A stretch of DNA of 64,000 nucleotides from Capitulum mitella (taxonomy: Eukaryota; Arthropoda; Thecostraca; Pollicipedomorpha; Pollicipedidae), in NCBI GenBank assembly GCA_030062745.1, contig CP099839.1, forward strand, positions 24,541,324 to 24,605,323, read 5' to 3'. Below, in pieces: positions 22,601 to 35,285 of the stretch. The position numbers and the translations under genes are program-made. The notes beneath the pieces were generated by a model. That model was not told the origin of the DNA. It saw only the letters and a program-made list of their open reading frames with translations, and did no database searches. How positions within the stretch are numbered: the first letter of the stretch is position 1; every line of letters starts with the position of its first letter.

Positions 22601-25600
22601 GTGCACCAACTGTCTGCAACAAGCGTTCACAACTCACACGAGCTCTGAAAGGCACATGCACCGCGACCGCACGGCACTATCAAAGCTTTCGAAACCAAAC
22701 GTCATTGAGTCCGAGGCGCTGTTGTTCTGCATACGGCGTAAACGGGGAACTATACAACACTTCATCAAAACCTTCAGGCTTTCCAGATTCAAAGCCGCAG
22801 CCTATTTTCGCCTTTATGGCGTCACCAACTGCCAGCACCCCTCGAATTTTCTTCCATAGCAACACCATCCGCCAGCACCCCTCTCCTTCTCCTCCGTGGC
22901 GTCGACAGCTGCCAGCACCCCCTCACCTTCTCCTCCGTGGCGTCGACAGCTGCCAGCACGCCGGCCGCGCCCTGCTGCTTCAGTGTGGCAGCTGCCTCCT
23001 GATACTGCGGCTTCATCCGCTTACAGTGGCCGCACCATGGCGCGTAGAACATCAACCATCAACGACGGGTGGCTCTGCGGGAGACGAGCGCGTGTCGTTG
23101 GCGGGATTCGTCGCCTGGCATCGCTTCTTGCCGAAAGGATGGACAGTATGGCTCTGGAATTCTCTGTTTTTAACTCAAGTCCGAATCTCCGGAGCACATC
23201 TGATTTCATATTCACGCCCATGTTAAACAGATTCCAAGAGCAAAATCGTAACGTCAGTATTCTAACATGCAAATAACAACAAACGTCCTGTTTTCACTTA
23301 CAATATATGCATCTCTTCTCGTTGGCAATGCAAACAAGCCACCACAAAAACGTATTTAAGTCCAACAAATCTTAGATTTACCACACATTATGTTGAGATA
23401 TCATCGCCATCCTGATAGCAGCACAGGCACCATTGCCATAACATCGGGACCTCTTAGAGCCAAACTAACCAGCACTGCGACAGGACATGAGTTGAAACAA
23501 GGCTGCTCCAATCCGAAGCAGACTCCACGACACCTACCTTGATATACTCATCGAACGTGGCGTCGGTGAGGTGGACCACATCGCTCGGCGTGTCCGACCA
23601 CGCCTCCTCCTTCGGCTTGGGTGCAGCCTGGCCAGGATTCTCCATAAACTTGATCAGACCCTCCTTGTTGTACTCGCCGTCGTAGGTGTATTTGACGTTG
23701 CCCCTCCTGCCGAAAAGTATGATGAAAAAGAACTGAAAAATACAGCAGGTCTGCAAACCTTCCATCGTCGAAAACGTCTTTACCCGACAATGCGGATTGC
23801 GTTCGGCCCACTGTTGCGTTTCCGCCACGAAACTCGACCAACACCACCTCCCCGACCAGCGCGCGTCCACGGCGGGCCGACCGCGCCCCGGGCCCGCGGC
23901 GGCCACTCACACAAAGTACAGCAGGGTTGGGAAGCCGGTGATGTTGTAGCGCTGCCGCACGCCGTAGTTTTCCGGCTGATTGACGTCGATGGCGGCGATC
24001 ACGTGCTCGTTCTTCATCTCGGCGGCGGCCGACGCGTACTCTGGCTTCAGCCGCTTGCAGAACCCGCACCACGGCGCGTAGAACATGACCAGCACGCGCT
24101 CCTCTTTCTTAAGTAGCTGCGCCATTGCCTGGTGGTAAACATATAGATGAAATTAACTAGCTCCGTCGACCAAACAAATTGGATTCTAAACATCTGAACG
24201 AAGAAGACAGAAGTAACCATCGCAATGCTACTAGTAACTATGAAATGAACTGGTTCAATTTAACTGGGATTCATGTTACTGCCACGTTACTTCAGCACTC
24301 ACCTTTCGTACGTGAACAAAATCCCCATCTCTCTCCATTAACCTTGCAACGCCAGCGGCCGTGGCCGCAGCGTCCGTTCCCCATTCACCACCAGCAACCG
24401 GACTCCGTCCGGCCAGCGGCAGCGGACAGCAGCCGGCCGGCCGTGGGGCCCACCTGGGCGTTGCTGAGGTGGACCACGTCCTCAGCGGTGGCGTCCTCGT
24501 CCCAGGGCAGGTCACCGGCCGGGTCCCGCATGAAGTTCACCATCGACGGCACCGTCAGCCGGCGGTCGTAGTCCTTGTGGAACGCGCCGTCCTTGTAGTG
24601 TTTCAGCGTGGCCGGTTCCGGCGCCACCTTGTACTTTTTGCAGATCTTGCGGCCCTCTCTGCGGAGCACCGTTTGGACGATGGCTAAGCAGACGGGGAGA
24701 AGAACGCAAGGGTCCAAAACGCGTCTTTGCAGGTTATTAAAGGTGGTGAGAATAAAAAGGGCGCATCAGGGCAAATCACGTGGCTCTCGATTACCTTGAC
24801 AGAGTAGGTACACCACCAGACTGCAATGAACGTCCTCTCACCATCTGAATCAAAGGGACCCTATCCTGCATCGGGCAATCAGTCTACGAATGATCCATTC
24901 TAGCTCCAACAACACCTGGTCGGCCACGCCAAGCACAGATCCTGGACGCGTGACAATGACAAGCACGTGATAATGTCAAAATGAAAAATGTTAGGCCCAT
25001 GGCAAACCGTGCACGCAGATACAATACGAACAAAGCACGGCGTGCAATCGCCCGAAAATGACTCATCTTCAGAAGCACAGCATAAAACATAGCCTGTACA
25101 CCTGTTTAAATGACAGAGCATTCACATTCCCATGACAGCACGTCCTTGGGAACACGTGCCTGCGACGAGGCGTATTCCCAACAACACAGAACGTCGCCCG
25201 CCGCCAGTTAACATCACCAATGTGCGATGCTTTTAGACAACCGGCTTTGCATCCATCACACAACACGAGCTTGCAAACATGACGTTTTGGTCCTCCAAGT
25301 GGGTGTCTATTCGTTGATAGTGTACGTTTGTCTCCTAGTGACACGTACCCGCTACAGTCCACGTAGACGACGGATCCCGTTCCCTTGACCTGCTCGGCAG
25401 TCAGACTGACCACCCGCTTCAGCTCCTTGGCCACATTGCCGGACTTGACAAACAGGCACAGTACATTCGGGGTTGTCTTCAGCAGCTTCTTGAACTCTTT
25501 CGGGTCCTGCATGTCGATTACCTGGCTGGTCTTCTTTGCCGTCTGGCGGCTGGGCAACGTGCACACCATCTGAAACAAAGGGCCAGGTTCACATGGCCCA

Positions 25601-26573
25601 AACCTTAGCCCTAACAGCAGTGCAGCATGCATTACTGCTGGTGGTAACTGAAATGAAGTCATCTGGTAAGCTTGTGCTGGTTGAAAAACAGATGTACAGC
25701 AGAAAACAGAGAGGCAATCTGTTTGCTTCTTATGCTGTGAATTGGTCAGATCATTTCCTGTGAGTGACAAGGTCTTGCTGCCTACATGCCATGAATCAGG
25801 CAGCTGAAAATTAACCCTCACACTGGTATGGATGCTAAACATCCCCCCAAGGCACAAAATGACCTCAGTAGTCAGTGTGCCTGAAAATGCCAATAAACAA
25901 CAACAAAAACATTCCCCTTTCACACTTTTTGCTAGCTTTCACAAAGGGTCATGATAATATGTTAGGCTATGCATCTTGTGCACAATCATCTAAATAACAG
26001 GCTGTCATTACACCCAATTAATTGGAATGGCATTCATTATGATGACCTGAATAAATAAAAAAGGTTCAAATTGTGTCACAAGGAAACATTACAGTGGTAA
26101 TTGTGGTGACCTCAGCATGTGATAACTGCTTTAATGCAAATACCATAACAAAATGAAAATAGCCTGAAGAAAATTCAAAGAAAACTGAAGTCATGTTTTA
26201 GTAGCACTAAATACTAACAGGTCCTGGTGGCCACATGCTGCCTGGCTACAGCAGCTGAATCCAGCAGCCAATTTAAATGCCCAGATAACTCCACTTCTAT
26301 TCACAGATACTTCATTTTTTTAGATCACCACTAAAGCACAGACAACTGTACCCCATACCATTCCATTTTTATTGAGGAATCACAAGGTATGTTGAAAATA
26401 GAAAGGTGGTAGGGTGGTTACCAATCCAGGGGTAAACAGCCTAAAATCAAAACAGGATATCTCAGAATCTTTCATAATACACAAAACACATGCACCACCC
26501 TGCAATGGCCCATTACATGAGTCTTACTTACCAAAATAAACAAGGTAGCAACTATTCTGCTGGAGCCCATCAT
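19671..26573 (-). CDS. PDIA5: protein disulfide-isomerase A5 homologue, four CxxC domains, one frameshift
   Basis: Eleven coding exons: 26573-26532, 25569-25349, 24658-24454, 24128-23911, 23706-23538, 23074-22927, 22613-22284, 21843-21715, 21251-21065, 20701-20578 and 19809-19671. All have GT-AG boundaries and matching phases, giving 636 aa once one extra base at about 23054 is discounted. A signal peptide ([17 protein letters not shown]) leads to a CxxC-less thioredoxin-like domain containing [20 protein letters not shown], as in PDIA5. Four redox domains follow: CGFC at 177-180 and CGHC at 299-302, 422-425 and 551-554, each with a GFPT/GYPT cis-proline motif except where the second runs into the next exon. 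The protein ends KTEL, an ER-retention variant. The role is oxidation and isomerisation of disulfides in the ER lumen. Vertebrate PDIA5 has three CxxC domains (CSMC, CGHC, CPHC), so the last module here is additional. The single-base excess in the exon at 23074-22927 breaks the frame just before the second CGHC. Confidence 0.93.
20256..20556 (+). mobile_element. hAT-like MITE, intronic copy A
   Basis: This roughly 300-bp sequence aligns along its length with copies at 37396-37736 (+) and 48389-48710 (-). Shared blocks include ATGTGCTCC, AAGTTTGATC, CAAATGA, CAAAATTTTGT/GCTCC and a closing TTCCAACCCTG. The right end read inward is CAGGGTTGGAAA, a hAT-type terminus. Flanks TGTGGGGC (left) and CACGGGGC (right) match at 5 of 8 positions, the rest being transitions. 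It lies in the last PDIA5 intron. Confidence 0.65.
21635..21673. repeat. perfect 17-bp-stem hairpin in a PDIA5 intron
   Basis: ACCTTCTTCCCACCGCC (21635-21651) and its exact reverse complement (21657-21673) flank a 5-nt loop, AGGCA. The hairpin begins about 42 bp downstream of the donor of PDIA5 exon 8 in transcript orientation. Confidence 0.93.
22801..22960. repeat. 40-bp minisatellite overlapping an exon 5' splice site
   Basis: Four units: 22921-22960, 22880-22920, 22840-22879 and 22801-22839. Unit 1 encodes [11 protein letters not shown] at the end of the PDIA5 exon plus its GTGAGG donor. Unit 2 differs from unit 1 essentially by one internal substitution, which turns the donor GT into GA. 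Units 3 and 4 are progressively diverged and lie deeper in the intron. Confidence 0.9.
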
Positions 26574-28327
26574 TTTGCCAAGCACAGAGCTGCAACCAGC
26601 AATCTTGGAACAATTCACCAAAGACAGCTCATCAGATCACCACTGGAAATAAAACTGTCATTAGTAATGAGTTGTTTTCAAACATACAAATTCATATATT
26701 CTTAGTGGGGTGTTTCTGTCCTGCCACACTTTAGGAAGTAAATATGGACACTGATGAGGCTTATGTCCCATATTTGCTAGGCCATTTTTACTGTTTCCAT
26801 ATTGAGAGGAACTCAAAAGCACATTTGAATGCACAATTAGTACCCAGATGCACAACTAATGCACAATTAGTACCCATGGTACCACTGGACATGTCAAAAA
26901 CAGAATTATCATGGCTTTGGTAGGCCTACCAACACAAATAAAGTTAAATGACACTGTGGAAAGCACCTGATTCCAAGTCCAAGTCATTGAAGACCATGCT
27001 AATTTCCCATTCATAAACTCCACCAAAAATTACCATCCCCACATTCAGATTTTCAACACATCCTGCTTCCACCTGAAAACCATGACAACCTGCAATGACA
27101 GACACCATAAAACCAATTCAGCTATTCTGACAGTGGTGTATAAGCATCCAGAAAAATACGGGGGGGGGGCAGGGCCACTTTCCCCCATAGAATTTCAGTC
27201 AAATTTCTCAAAAAGTGGGAGGTCATGGTTCCCCGCTCCACTGTTCCTACGCCCATGTTCTGGCACAAGCATCGGGTACTCATAACGGGTCATGCATCTA
27301 GGGAAAGGCGTCCTTGCAGTACCGGCAGCACATCGCCTTCGTCCAAGGCAACTCGACCTGTTGTCCGTACTAACTTTACATGTCACGTCTATAATGTCAG
27401 TGTACGTACCACCGCCACGAATCGTTATCTGCCAAACGACGCATAAACCCTTGGCGCCTCGCTGATAACACCCTTCAGGTCGCGGGAAATTGATTCCCTT
27501 CTACAAGAACGCCGGTGCGCTGCTTTAAGCTACTTTCGGCTGCCCACGCAATTATGATATGGTAGCATGGTGCGAGTCTCCGTTTTCAGTAGTTGCTACT
27601 AACAAATGGTTATATTTGGAGTCTAAGGAGATAGGACAATAAAGCCATGTGTTATATAAGTGTCATTTTGCCCAAAATAAGGTTGGTTATCATCGTGATC
27701 CTTACTAAATCCCTCCTGGGGTGATATGCAACAGGAAACCTTGAAGGGAAGACGGTGATGTCATTTGGGTACAATTGGAACCCATGAAACAGCGTATTTG
27801 AAATGGTACCAGTAGTTAGTGGCTTTATTTAGTAGGGCTGGGACCAGGTCGGAGGGATCGGGACAGGTATTTCTCAGGAAATGGCATTGGTTGCTCTTCA
27901 CCTCGGAGTTATAATGTGAATGATTTTCTAAGGCATCTAAAACCTGCGTGGGTTCTGGCATTAGCAGCTCAAAAACCTCCCGGAATATTAAACGCAGTCA
28001 ACAGCGAAGTGGTAAATCTGACGGCTAGAAACTGCATCGGTTTTGTCATACGTGGCTCAGAATGCTCCTGGAGTACAGCAGCCCACAGCACAGCCCACAG
28101 CAGGGGTGTAAACTTGTATTCTTCTGTAGGGCCCCCAAAGAATATCTTGGCCCCTTCATAGCTGATTTTGGTCTCGCCATATTTTCTTTCTGTATTACCA
28201 ACGAAAATAGCCAAAAATTACGAATTACGACCGCAATAGATAACAGACAAGCGGAAAGTGTAGAACACGGCACAAGTTACCTAGATCATACATAAAAGAA
28301 ATGGCGACAGATTTCGTGGTCAGTGGT

Positions 28328-29142
28328 CAGGGATGCCGTTTTCTGTAGATTTGGTAATGCCCAGGCCGTATCAACGTTTTTTAATAAAAATATTAAATCA
28401 CAGATTTATGTAACAAGGTAGATGACACGGGTGTAGGATAGAGTAGGGGTATGCCCCCACGTTTTGGGCAGCCTTACATTAGGCGTATGGGGAAAACGTC
28501 TCTCTCTCTACACACACTTTTCTGCATGTTCTTACGCCCCTGGTGGATGGAATGCAAAACAGAAACAAGAATCAGGACTTCTATACAATGGAGTAATAGT
28601 ACAGGTATACGCAGGGATGTCGATTTCTGTAAACGGTTGGGGGGCCGAGCTGAGGGCCCGACAACCTAACCTCCAACCAAATGTGGGTTTCTCAACGGAT
28701 TTAGTCCAATTGGTTTTGACTAACGAAAATTTATGAGTGTTTGTTACTATTTCTCAAATGGAAAATTACATTTATCCCCATGTTTACAGGTATAGAGAGA
28801 GAGAGGGGGGGGGAGAGAGAGAGAAGATAAAAAGATATATAGATACATCGCTTTAGACTTACTTCTTGACTTTCTGCCCATCTTTTTTCTATTGCGGCCG
28901 TTTTTCGCTATTATTACTCATTTCCCTTTAAAACAAGCAAAAAATATTGGGAGGCCCAAACCAACTTTAGGGCCCCAAATCAACGCTGGACGGGCCAGGG
29001 TCCTGTCAAAAAAATACAAATCGACATCCCTGAATATAATAAAAAAATGACGGCTGTCTTACAGTTGGTGGGAAGTTAGCTGTCGGGCTCTGACGCTCCC
29101 CCCCCCCTTCTCCCCAATTACTTATAAAAAACGACATCCCTG
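28328..29142. mobile_element. candidate hAT-like TIR element, outer pair
   Basis: Left end CAGGGATGCCGTTTTC and right end (read inward) CAGGGATGTCGTTTTT match at 14 of 16 positions. No clear 8-bp target-site duplication is present. The interval contains a second, tighter TIR pair. No transposase open frame is seen. Confidence 0.4.
28612..29032. mobile_element. candidate MITE with 15-bp perfect TIRs, inner pair
   Basis: CAGGGATGTCGATTT at 28612-28626 is exactly inverted at 29018-29032. The 421-bp interval contains a (GA)n/G-rich stretch near 28793-28830 and no coding capacity. Flanks GGTATACG and AATATAAT share only a central TATA, so the target duplication is not convincing. Confidence 0.5.
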
Positions 29143-32100
29143 GTCCATGGCGGCGTGATAAGAATGGCAGCGACAGCCACGCAGACGTAGAAGGTGGATT
29201 GGGCTATCTCTGTTTGGGGAAATATTTTTTTTACGCATGGAGAATACAGCACCGAACGCGCGAATGGAGAAAACTATAGGCTGGACCAGTACCTCAGACG
29301 GTATCCGCTTTGAGTTCTCTGTGAAGTAACTGAGTGAAATTTTTCTATGTTGATTCTACATAAATCTGCCTCGCTGCGATGTCTTAACTGAGGTTGTTAG
29401 AAGCACGAAATTGTTTCATGGTAAAAAGTACCTCAGAAATGTTAAATTACCATTCCCACGCACACACGTGCACTTGAACTATCTCTGGAATAATTCTGTG
29501 CACGATGTGGTGACTAGGATCGTTCCCAGGAAGGATGGATCGTCCGTCCGATGGATTGGGAAGAACGTTTTGTTTTTGATTGGGAAGATTCGGAGGTTGG
29601 TTTCTCCTTCTCAGTTTTCCCGGAGTGTATAGTCATGTCCGGGGAATGCTATCATCTATAATTCTTAATGTGACTTCCAGTTTCGCCGTTCCTGTCATTC
29701 AAGACAAACATGTATAGCGGGGGTCTCCCATAGAATGTACAGCACAGTTTCATTAGATTTTCCATCCCGCCTACCCCTGTGAAGGCTTTTCAGACAGAGT
29801 ACCTATATCTTAATCACCAGCTGACGATGGTGGCAATCCATCTCCCTTCCTCCTCCTTCACGCAGTTTATGAAAGACCCTTTGTTGCTTTATGTTTTTGA
29901 TCCGTACTTGACCTGCTATGCGAAGTTCAGCCATGGAGTATACCATTTGTGTTCGTCCCCACACAGAGCTGGATTCTGGACGGGTAACCTGTGCCGCGTT
30001 CCCAGCAGTTCGGCGGTACGGCCGTGGTCAGGCAGCACTGACACTACCTCTTCGTGAATTAAAGATCCCACCGGGAGTCCAGCGAAAGATGAACTGCTTT
30101 AATCTTAACCCGACAGATGCAGACCGAGTGGGTCGGCTCCGCAACAGTGTTTCTGTCCGTTTTGATTGTCTGTCTCGGCATACGGACATTGAACGTTCTC
30201 GAAAACTCATGAAAACGAATGCCGCTGTATGCATGCCCACCCTGCCTACTTGGATCTTTCAGTCAATACCCTCGACAACAGCACTTGCAGTTTTTTGCCG
30301 GTATTCAAAAAGGAAACCTGGTGGGTTTCATAGGACGAGGTTTTTCTTGTAACAAGAAATGTCTCGTGTTTAACTAGGCCATAAGCACAAAACCTTACAC
30401 CATGTGAGTCATTGCAAAGAATAGGGTGTTGGTAGATGCTGATACTGGATGTTAAGGATAACAACTTGCGACTCGGCTGACCATCCAGCAACACTGTGCA
30501 GCGATGTAAAGTGAACGCAGTGACACTGTGGAATTTGTATGTGCCAAGAATTGTTCCGTACTACTTGAATACTAAGTTTTATCAGTCAGGTTGAGCACAC
30601 AGAAAAATCCATAACATCAAGGATTTCTGGAGAAACCTCCCATCGGCGTTCCCAATCTGTCGAACAAATGAACGGTAAGAGAATAATGCAATTATATGAT
30701 GAATGCTCGCGAAAATTTGAAATCATTAACAATAGCATCTAATGACGTGTTCAACAGTCCATGCCCAGCCCAGACTGACTACGCAGCATTTTTTCCAGGT
30801 GAAGTTGTTTCTGGCCGGTTGTTCTCGACCTCTGCGGCCTCGGCTCAGCTGGCTGCGGCCGACCTGCCCCGTCGTCTGTCGGCCGCCCGGCTGGGTCACC
30901 TCGGCGGCTGCCACGGCCTCCGGCCGAGCCAACGCCCATAATATTTGATAACTGTTTTGATTGGCGGTGCCAAGCGCAGAGACCGCGCACGGCGGCCGGA
31001 CGGCAATGGCGGGCCGATGTGAGGGTGCCAGCGGATCAGATGCGTTACCAGCTTACCATGCACGTTTCGATTACTCACGTCTATTTCCCGGCAGCGAAAT
31101 TTAAGGAAGTCAGCATCATGATCCAGCTGACAGATTGTTTTGTCCTCGTGCAAACTCCACTGGCTTTCGTCTCGGTTCGATGTTACATACACAAAGGCAA
31201 TGACATTAGACATGAGATGATAGTTCTAGGAACGGATAACGGTTTGGGGTTTGCTTCCATTTTTTTCCGCGTCAGGCTGGCAGCGTTGCATGGAAAGAAT
31301 CAACTTCAAATAACGCCGGCCGTCTCATTTTTCCAGTATGCCTTCGCCCATGAATGCGTACAGTTTAAGACTGTTCATGAAAATTATCCGACGTCATCTC
31401 AGAAGATCATCATGGGCTATCCTGCGAACCATGACGAAAGTGGTGTGGGGTCGGGGATTGAAGACAGGTTGCAGGGGTGTTAATGGTGGAATGATTACCC
31501 GCCACAGCCTTTTGAAATAGGTTAATGTAAATGTGCTTTGTATGGCGTATATTCGTAGATATCCATCACGAATATTGTCACATGCTCGAATCTCACCCGA
31601 GCCTCACTATGATCATTTTAGAATTATTCAGAACTGCTTTTTGCAAGTCTTAACCATTACAGGAACCAGACTGCTTGTTCCTCAACCTGGACCTGCCTCG
31701 AAAATCAAGATGCATAATGGGGCACTGTCGTTGCTGTACTGCTATGTCTTCTTCATGGTCATTTAATTTTTCCCTGCGAAGCGTTTGCAGCCGTGATACC
31801 TAAGTTAAAAGATTTTTTGATGGATATTGCAAAAAATTCGCCCGCTGGAATGATTCTGAAGGAGAACTGATGTCACCGTGAATGACGAAGGCATTGCTGC
31901 ACCGTTACGTCCATCCCAGACCCGACATTTTTAACTTTTGTCGGGTCTCATTCAGAGGATTTCAAAACTTGCCTGGAACACGTAAGCCAAACTAGTGCCT
32001 TTACTGCGTATATTTGCCGTTATTTTATTCCAGTTTTATTGCAAAGAAAACTGCACACACCCATAGCTATAACCGAACTTCGAAAGCCGAAGCGATGTCA

Positions 32101-33457
32101 GAAGTGGCAAATAAAAAAAAACAATGGGTTCCAGCAATTATAAATATAGCAAGACATTGGGCAGTTTAGAGAAAATGTTTCGACGTTCAGCAAAACAGCC
32201 TTGGCTGCTAAAAAGTTTTCAGTCCTGAATGCAAGCGTTCGTTGGATAACGTCCGGTCGCTTCGCGGCAACATGCGACCGTTGTGACAAGGACGCAGTCG
32301 AAAAGGACACTCCGTAAAACGATCTGAAATCGCTTTGAACCTCCCCGTAAATGTAGAGTTTCTAGGCATAATGTATAATGCGGACTGAGTTCTATGATTA
32401 CTGGATAAGACTTGGCTATATTAGTTTGAAGTGCGAGTTAAGATGAAATATTCCCTGTAGGAGTAACCAGTACAAGCATACAAAACAGCGCTGAGAGATC
32501 CATTCCATCTTTTCTTACCTTCTTGCCGTACGGGCATCGCTGAAAAAATACTCACCAAGGTTGCGCTTGCTTTGCCTTCTTCAGTATCGAAACTAATTCA
32601 GCTCTAAGTCAATGTGGAGTTAAGATTAATTTTCGGCTTTTTGTTTTTTTGCAGCTGCTGGCACTTCGTTACTGAATAATTTTGAGTTTGTTCTTAATTT
32701 GTTATGTATTGGGCCATGGTTTATTACTCCTTAAATAACCAAATTTCCTGGTTTCGGGCTAGTTAATAGACTAGCCTTTGAAACGCAAGGTTTTTGTTTG
32801 TCATGACTTGGTGAACAGGTGTTTTTTTATTTACTTGAACTTCAGCAGGTGTTTACTGAAATCCGTCAGATTTTTTTCAGTGATTACGATGAGTCATTCC
32901 CGGGTACACAAATACGCAATGCACACATTCACACATGCATTTACGCCCCAAAGTATGCACAAACTCACGCACCGAGGCACACTCTAGCACAACCAAATCA
33001 GCTCGCTCAACAGTAACAAAGCCAGGTCTGGAGCTATCCTAGAACGTCTCAAGTCTTAACTGATTGGTCCGATAATCACGACCGTCTTTATTTAAGGTAG
33101 CGAAAGAGCCCAATATCTTGCAAAGTTCAACGAGTGAAACACCATTAATCTCGGGAAATAGCACCTCCAAACGTCGCTTAATTCATGTAACTGGCCAGTT
33201 AAATTGCTAGCGAAAACGTTACAAAGTTTGAGCAGAGTTTCCAGGGAATTTGGACTCATCCATAGATCCTAAGGAGTACAGCAAAACAAATGGAACTCTC
33301 CAAAATGACGCTGGAAGAAAACGTTCGGAAATGGCTGTTGTATTTTCCTCTGCGAACCCTCTTATCGACCTCTTTCGATGAGGTAACTAATCTTGGTTGC
33401 TCTTGGGTGCTCATGGGAGCTCATGATCACGAGGACTAATGAGACTGTCCTACTAAG

Positions 33458-34231
33458 CAGGGCCTATTTTAAGGGAAAGTGACTGCAGGGGTAACGCTGC
33501 GAACGGGGGGCATTGGCCGAGAGCACCCCCCGCCCCCTCTTCCCCTGGGATTTGAGTTCGCCTTGTTGGATTTTAACCACTTCGTATATATATGCAAGGG
33601 CGAATTACGATGAGGACTTTTCCAGAGTGCTCTCTCATCAGTTGTTTCTTCTTTGGGAGGAAATCATGCGTGCAAAATATGGCCATGGTACAACACTTTT
33701 AACCACTTTTGCAAGAAGATTGTATGACGTTTTTGCTGGACTTTGTTTTTATTTTTATTTTCACCCTTCAATTTTCTTGTGTTTTAATATGTCAAGCATG
33801 GTCGCTGCCTCGTCATCTTTAACGTGTTTGCAATGTAATGAAACGCCTTGGCCGCCCACGAGACAATGAGACGGTCGCGGCATCGGTGCCGGTTTACCGA
33901 TTACCGAACACGCACTCCAACGGCCACTAGTTATGCCTGCAATAGATATCATAAAGTGATGCTTCTAAGTGTGCTCGCACATAACTAAATAATTCAAAAT
34001 ATCCTTCGTTGATAAGATGCTGCTTCGCGACACTCTCGAGAGGCTTTCGAGCGCAGCGCTTTATGGAATACTCTCCTGGTTACGCTACACAGCGATGACC
34101 GCAGTGGTTGCTCTACTTCTGGCTGTTTTTTCTTTGCATGGGCAAAGGCTCTTAACCGGGGGGAGCAAAGTGTAGGACTGGGGAGGCCTTTGCCCTCCCC
34201 CCTTCCAGTTAACATGTTAAAATAGGCCCTG
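33458..34231. mobile_element. hAT-like MITE with perfect 8-bp target duplication
   Basis: The ends are perfect inverted repeats for at least 15 bp (CAGGGCCTATTTTAA, left 33458-33472, right 34217-34231). The element is flanked by identical 8-mers CTACTAAG at 33450-33457 and 34232-34239. CAGGG termini plus an 8-bp target duplication are characteristic of hAT transposons. At 774 bp with no transposase it is non-autonomous. The 118-aa open frame inside (33513-33869) has no recognisable motif. Confidence 0.9.
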
Positions 34232-34376
34232 CTACTAAGGCCATTTGAACCAGTGCGGTTTCTGTGCGATCCTGATTCGGATACCGAGTATTGGCAGGAC
34301 CGGGCTGCTCAGCTGAGGTCGGCCCGAATCGGGCTACCGGGTATGGGTTACGTTATCTAACCTGGGCTTTGAACGG

Positions 34377-34647
34377 CAGGGACGTAGCCAAAGCGGGGGA
34401 GGGTGATCTGGGCCATGCCCCTCCCCCTGAGCCAAGTGGTCTACATTTGATATTTAGCGATTTTGCAGGAGTACGGCATAGTGAAATGATCCAAAAGGAA
34501 ACATTATATTTTTCCTGCACGCTAAGTGTGAGAACGGTTACATCAGTTTTTTCTATAAATTTTGTCGTACAGCAGTGACATGACAAAATTGGACATTTCC
34601 CAACCTCCCCCCCCCGCGTGTCGGGGAAAATCCTGGCTTCGTGCCTG
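34377..34647. mobile_element. hAT-like MITE with near-perfect target duplication
   Basis: Ends CAGGGACGTAGCCAA and (inward from the right) CAGGCACGAAGCCAG match at 12 of 15 positions. Flanking 8-mers TTGAACGG (34369-34376) and ATGAACGG (34648-34655) match at 7 of 8. The 271-bp element has C/G-rich subterminal runs and no coding capacity. It starts only 146 bp from the previous element. Confidence 0.8.
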
Positions 34648-35285
34648 ATGAACGGTTCACACGCCTTTTTTAATGGAGAGCTGCATCGGTTTCACATGTG
34701 ACTACCCAATCAAAACAGCCTGAGACAGGACCCCAGTGCTAAGGCCACACCAGTCCGTCCGTTCCGCACGCAGATATCTCGTTCCGATCAGCCAGTCAGG
34801 GGAGTGCCTTCACATCAGAGTGTCCAGTGATTGAACTTGCTGGTTAGAATTTAAATGGGCTGCCCTGCGCGGCCAAGATTCTTTAGCCCAAGTTGGCTTG
34901 TAGTCGTCCCTAATTTGACTAAACGGGTTTCCCGGTCAAAGGCAGGCAATCAGTGACGGTGCTACGCATTTAAAAGCCAAGACAGTGCAGGCAAACGACA
35001 TTTTCAAGTCCTTTCCCTCAATGCAGTATTGCTACTGCGTAGCGAGCAATTTCCTTTTCATTTAGTGTTAACAGTTTTCGGATTGTTTCCTTTGCCACTC
35101 AGAAGGGTTGCGATGACAACAGTCCACATGGGTATATAGTTTTCTGTTCTCTTGTGGATGCTTCGACACCCGCAAAGTTGAGTCGGCATCCTACAAGATC
35201 TATGATTTTAACATGCGACCTTATGATGTGACCATCCACAACGATTTGGATTCCTCAATATAAGACATGTGCGAGCGCCTCCATT

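Noticed and set aside
27150-27258. Possible short MITE with a G-run near 27163 and a TTCCTACGCCC end
   Set aside because: Terminal similarity is weak and the flanking 8-mers do not match.
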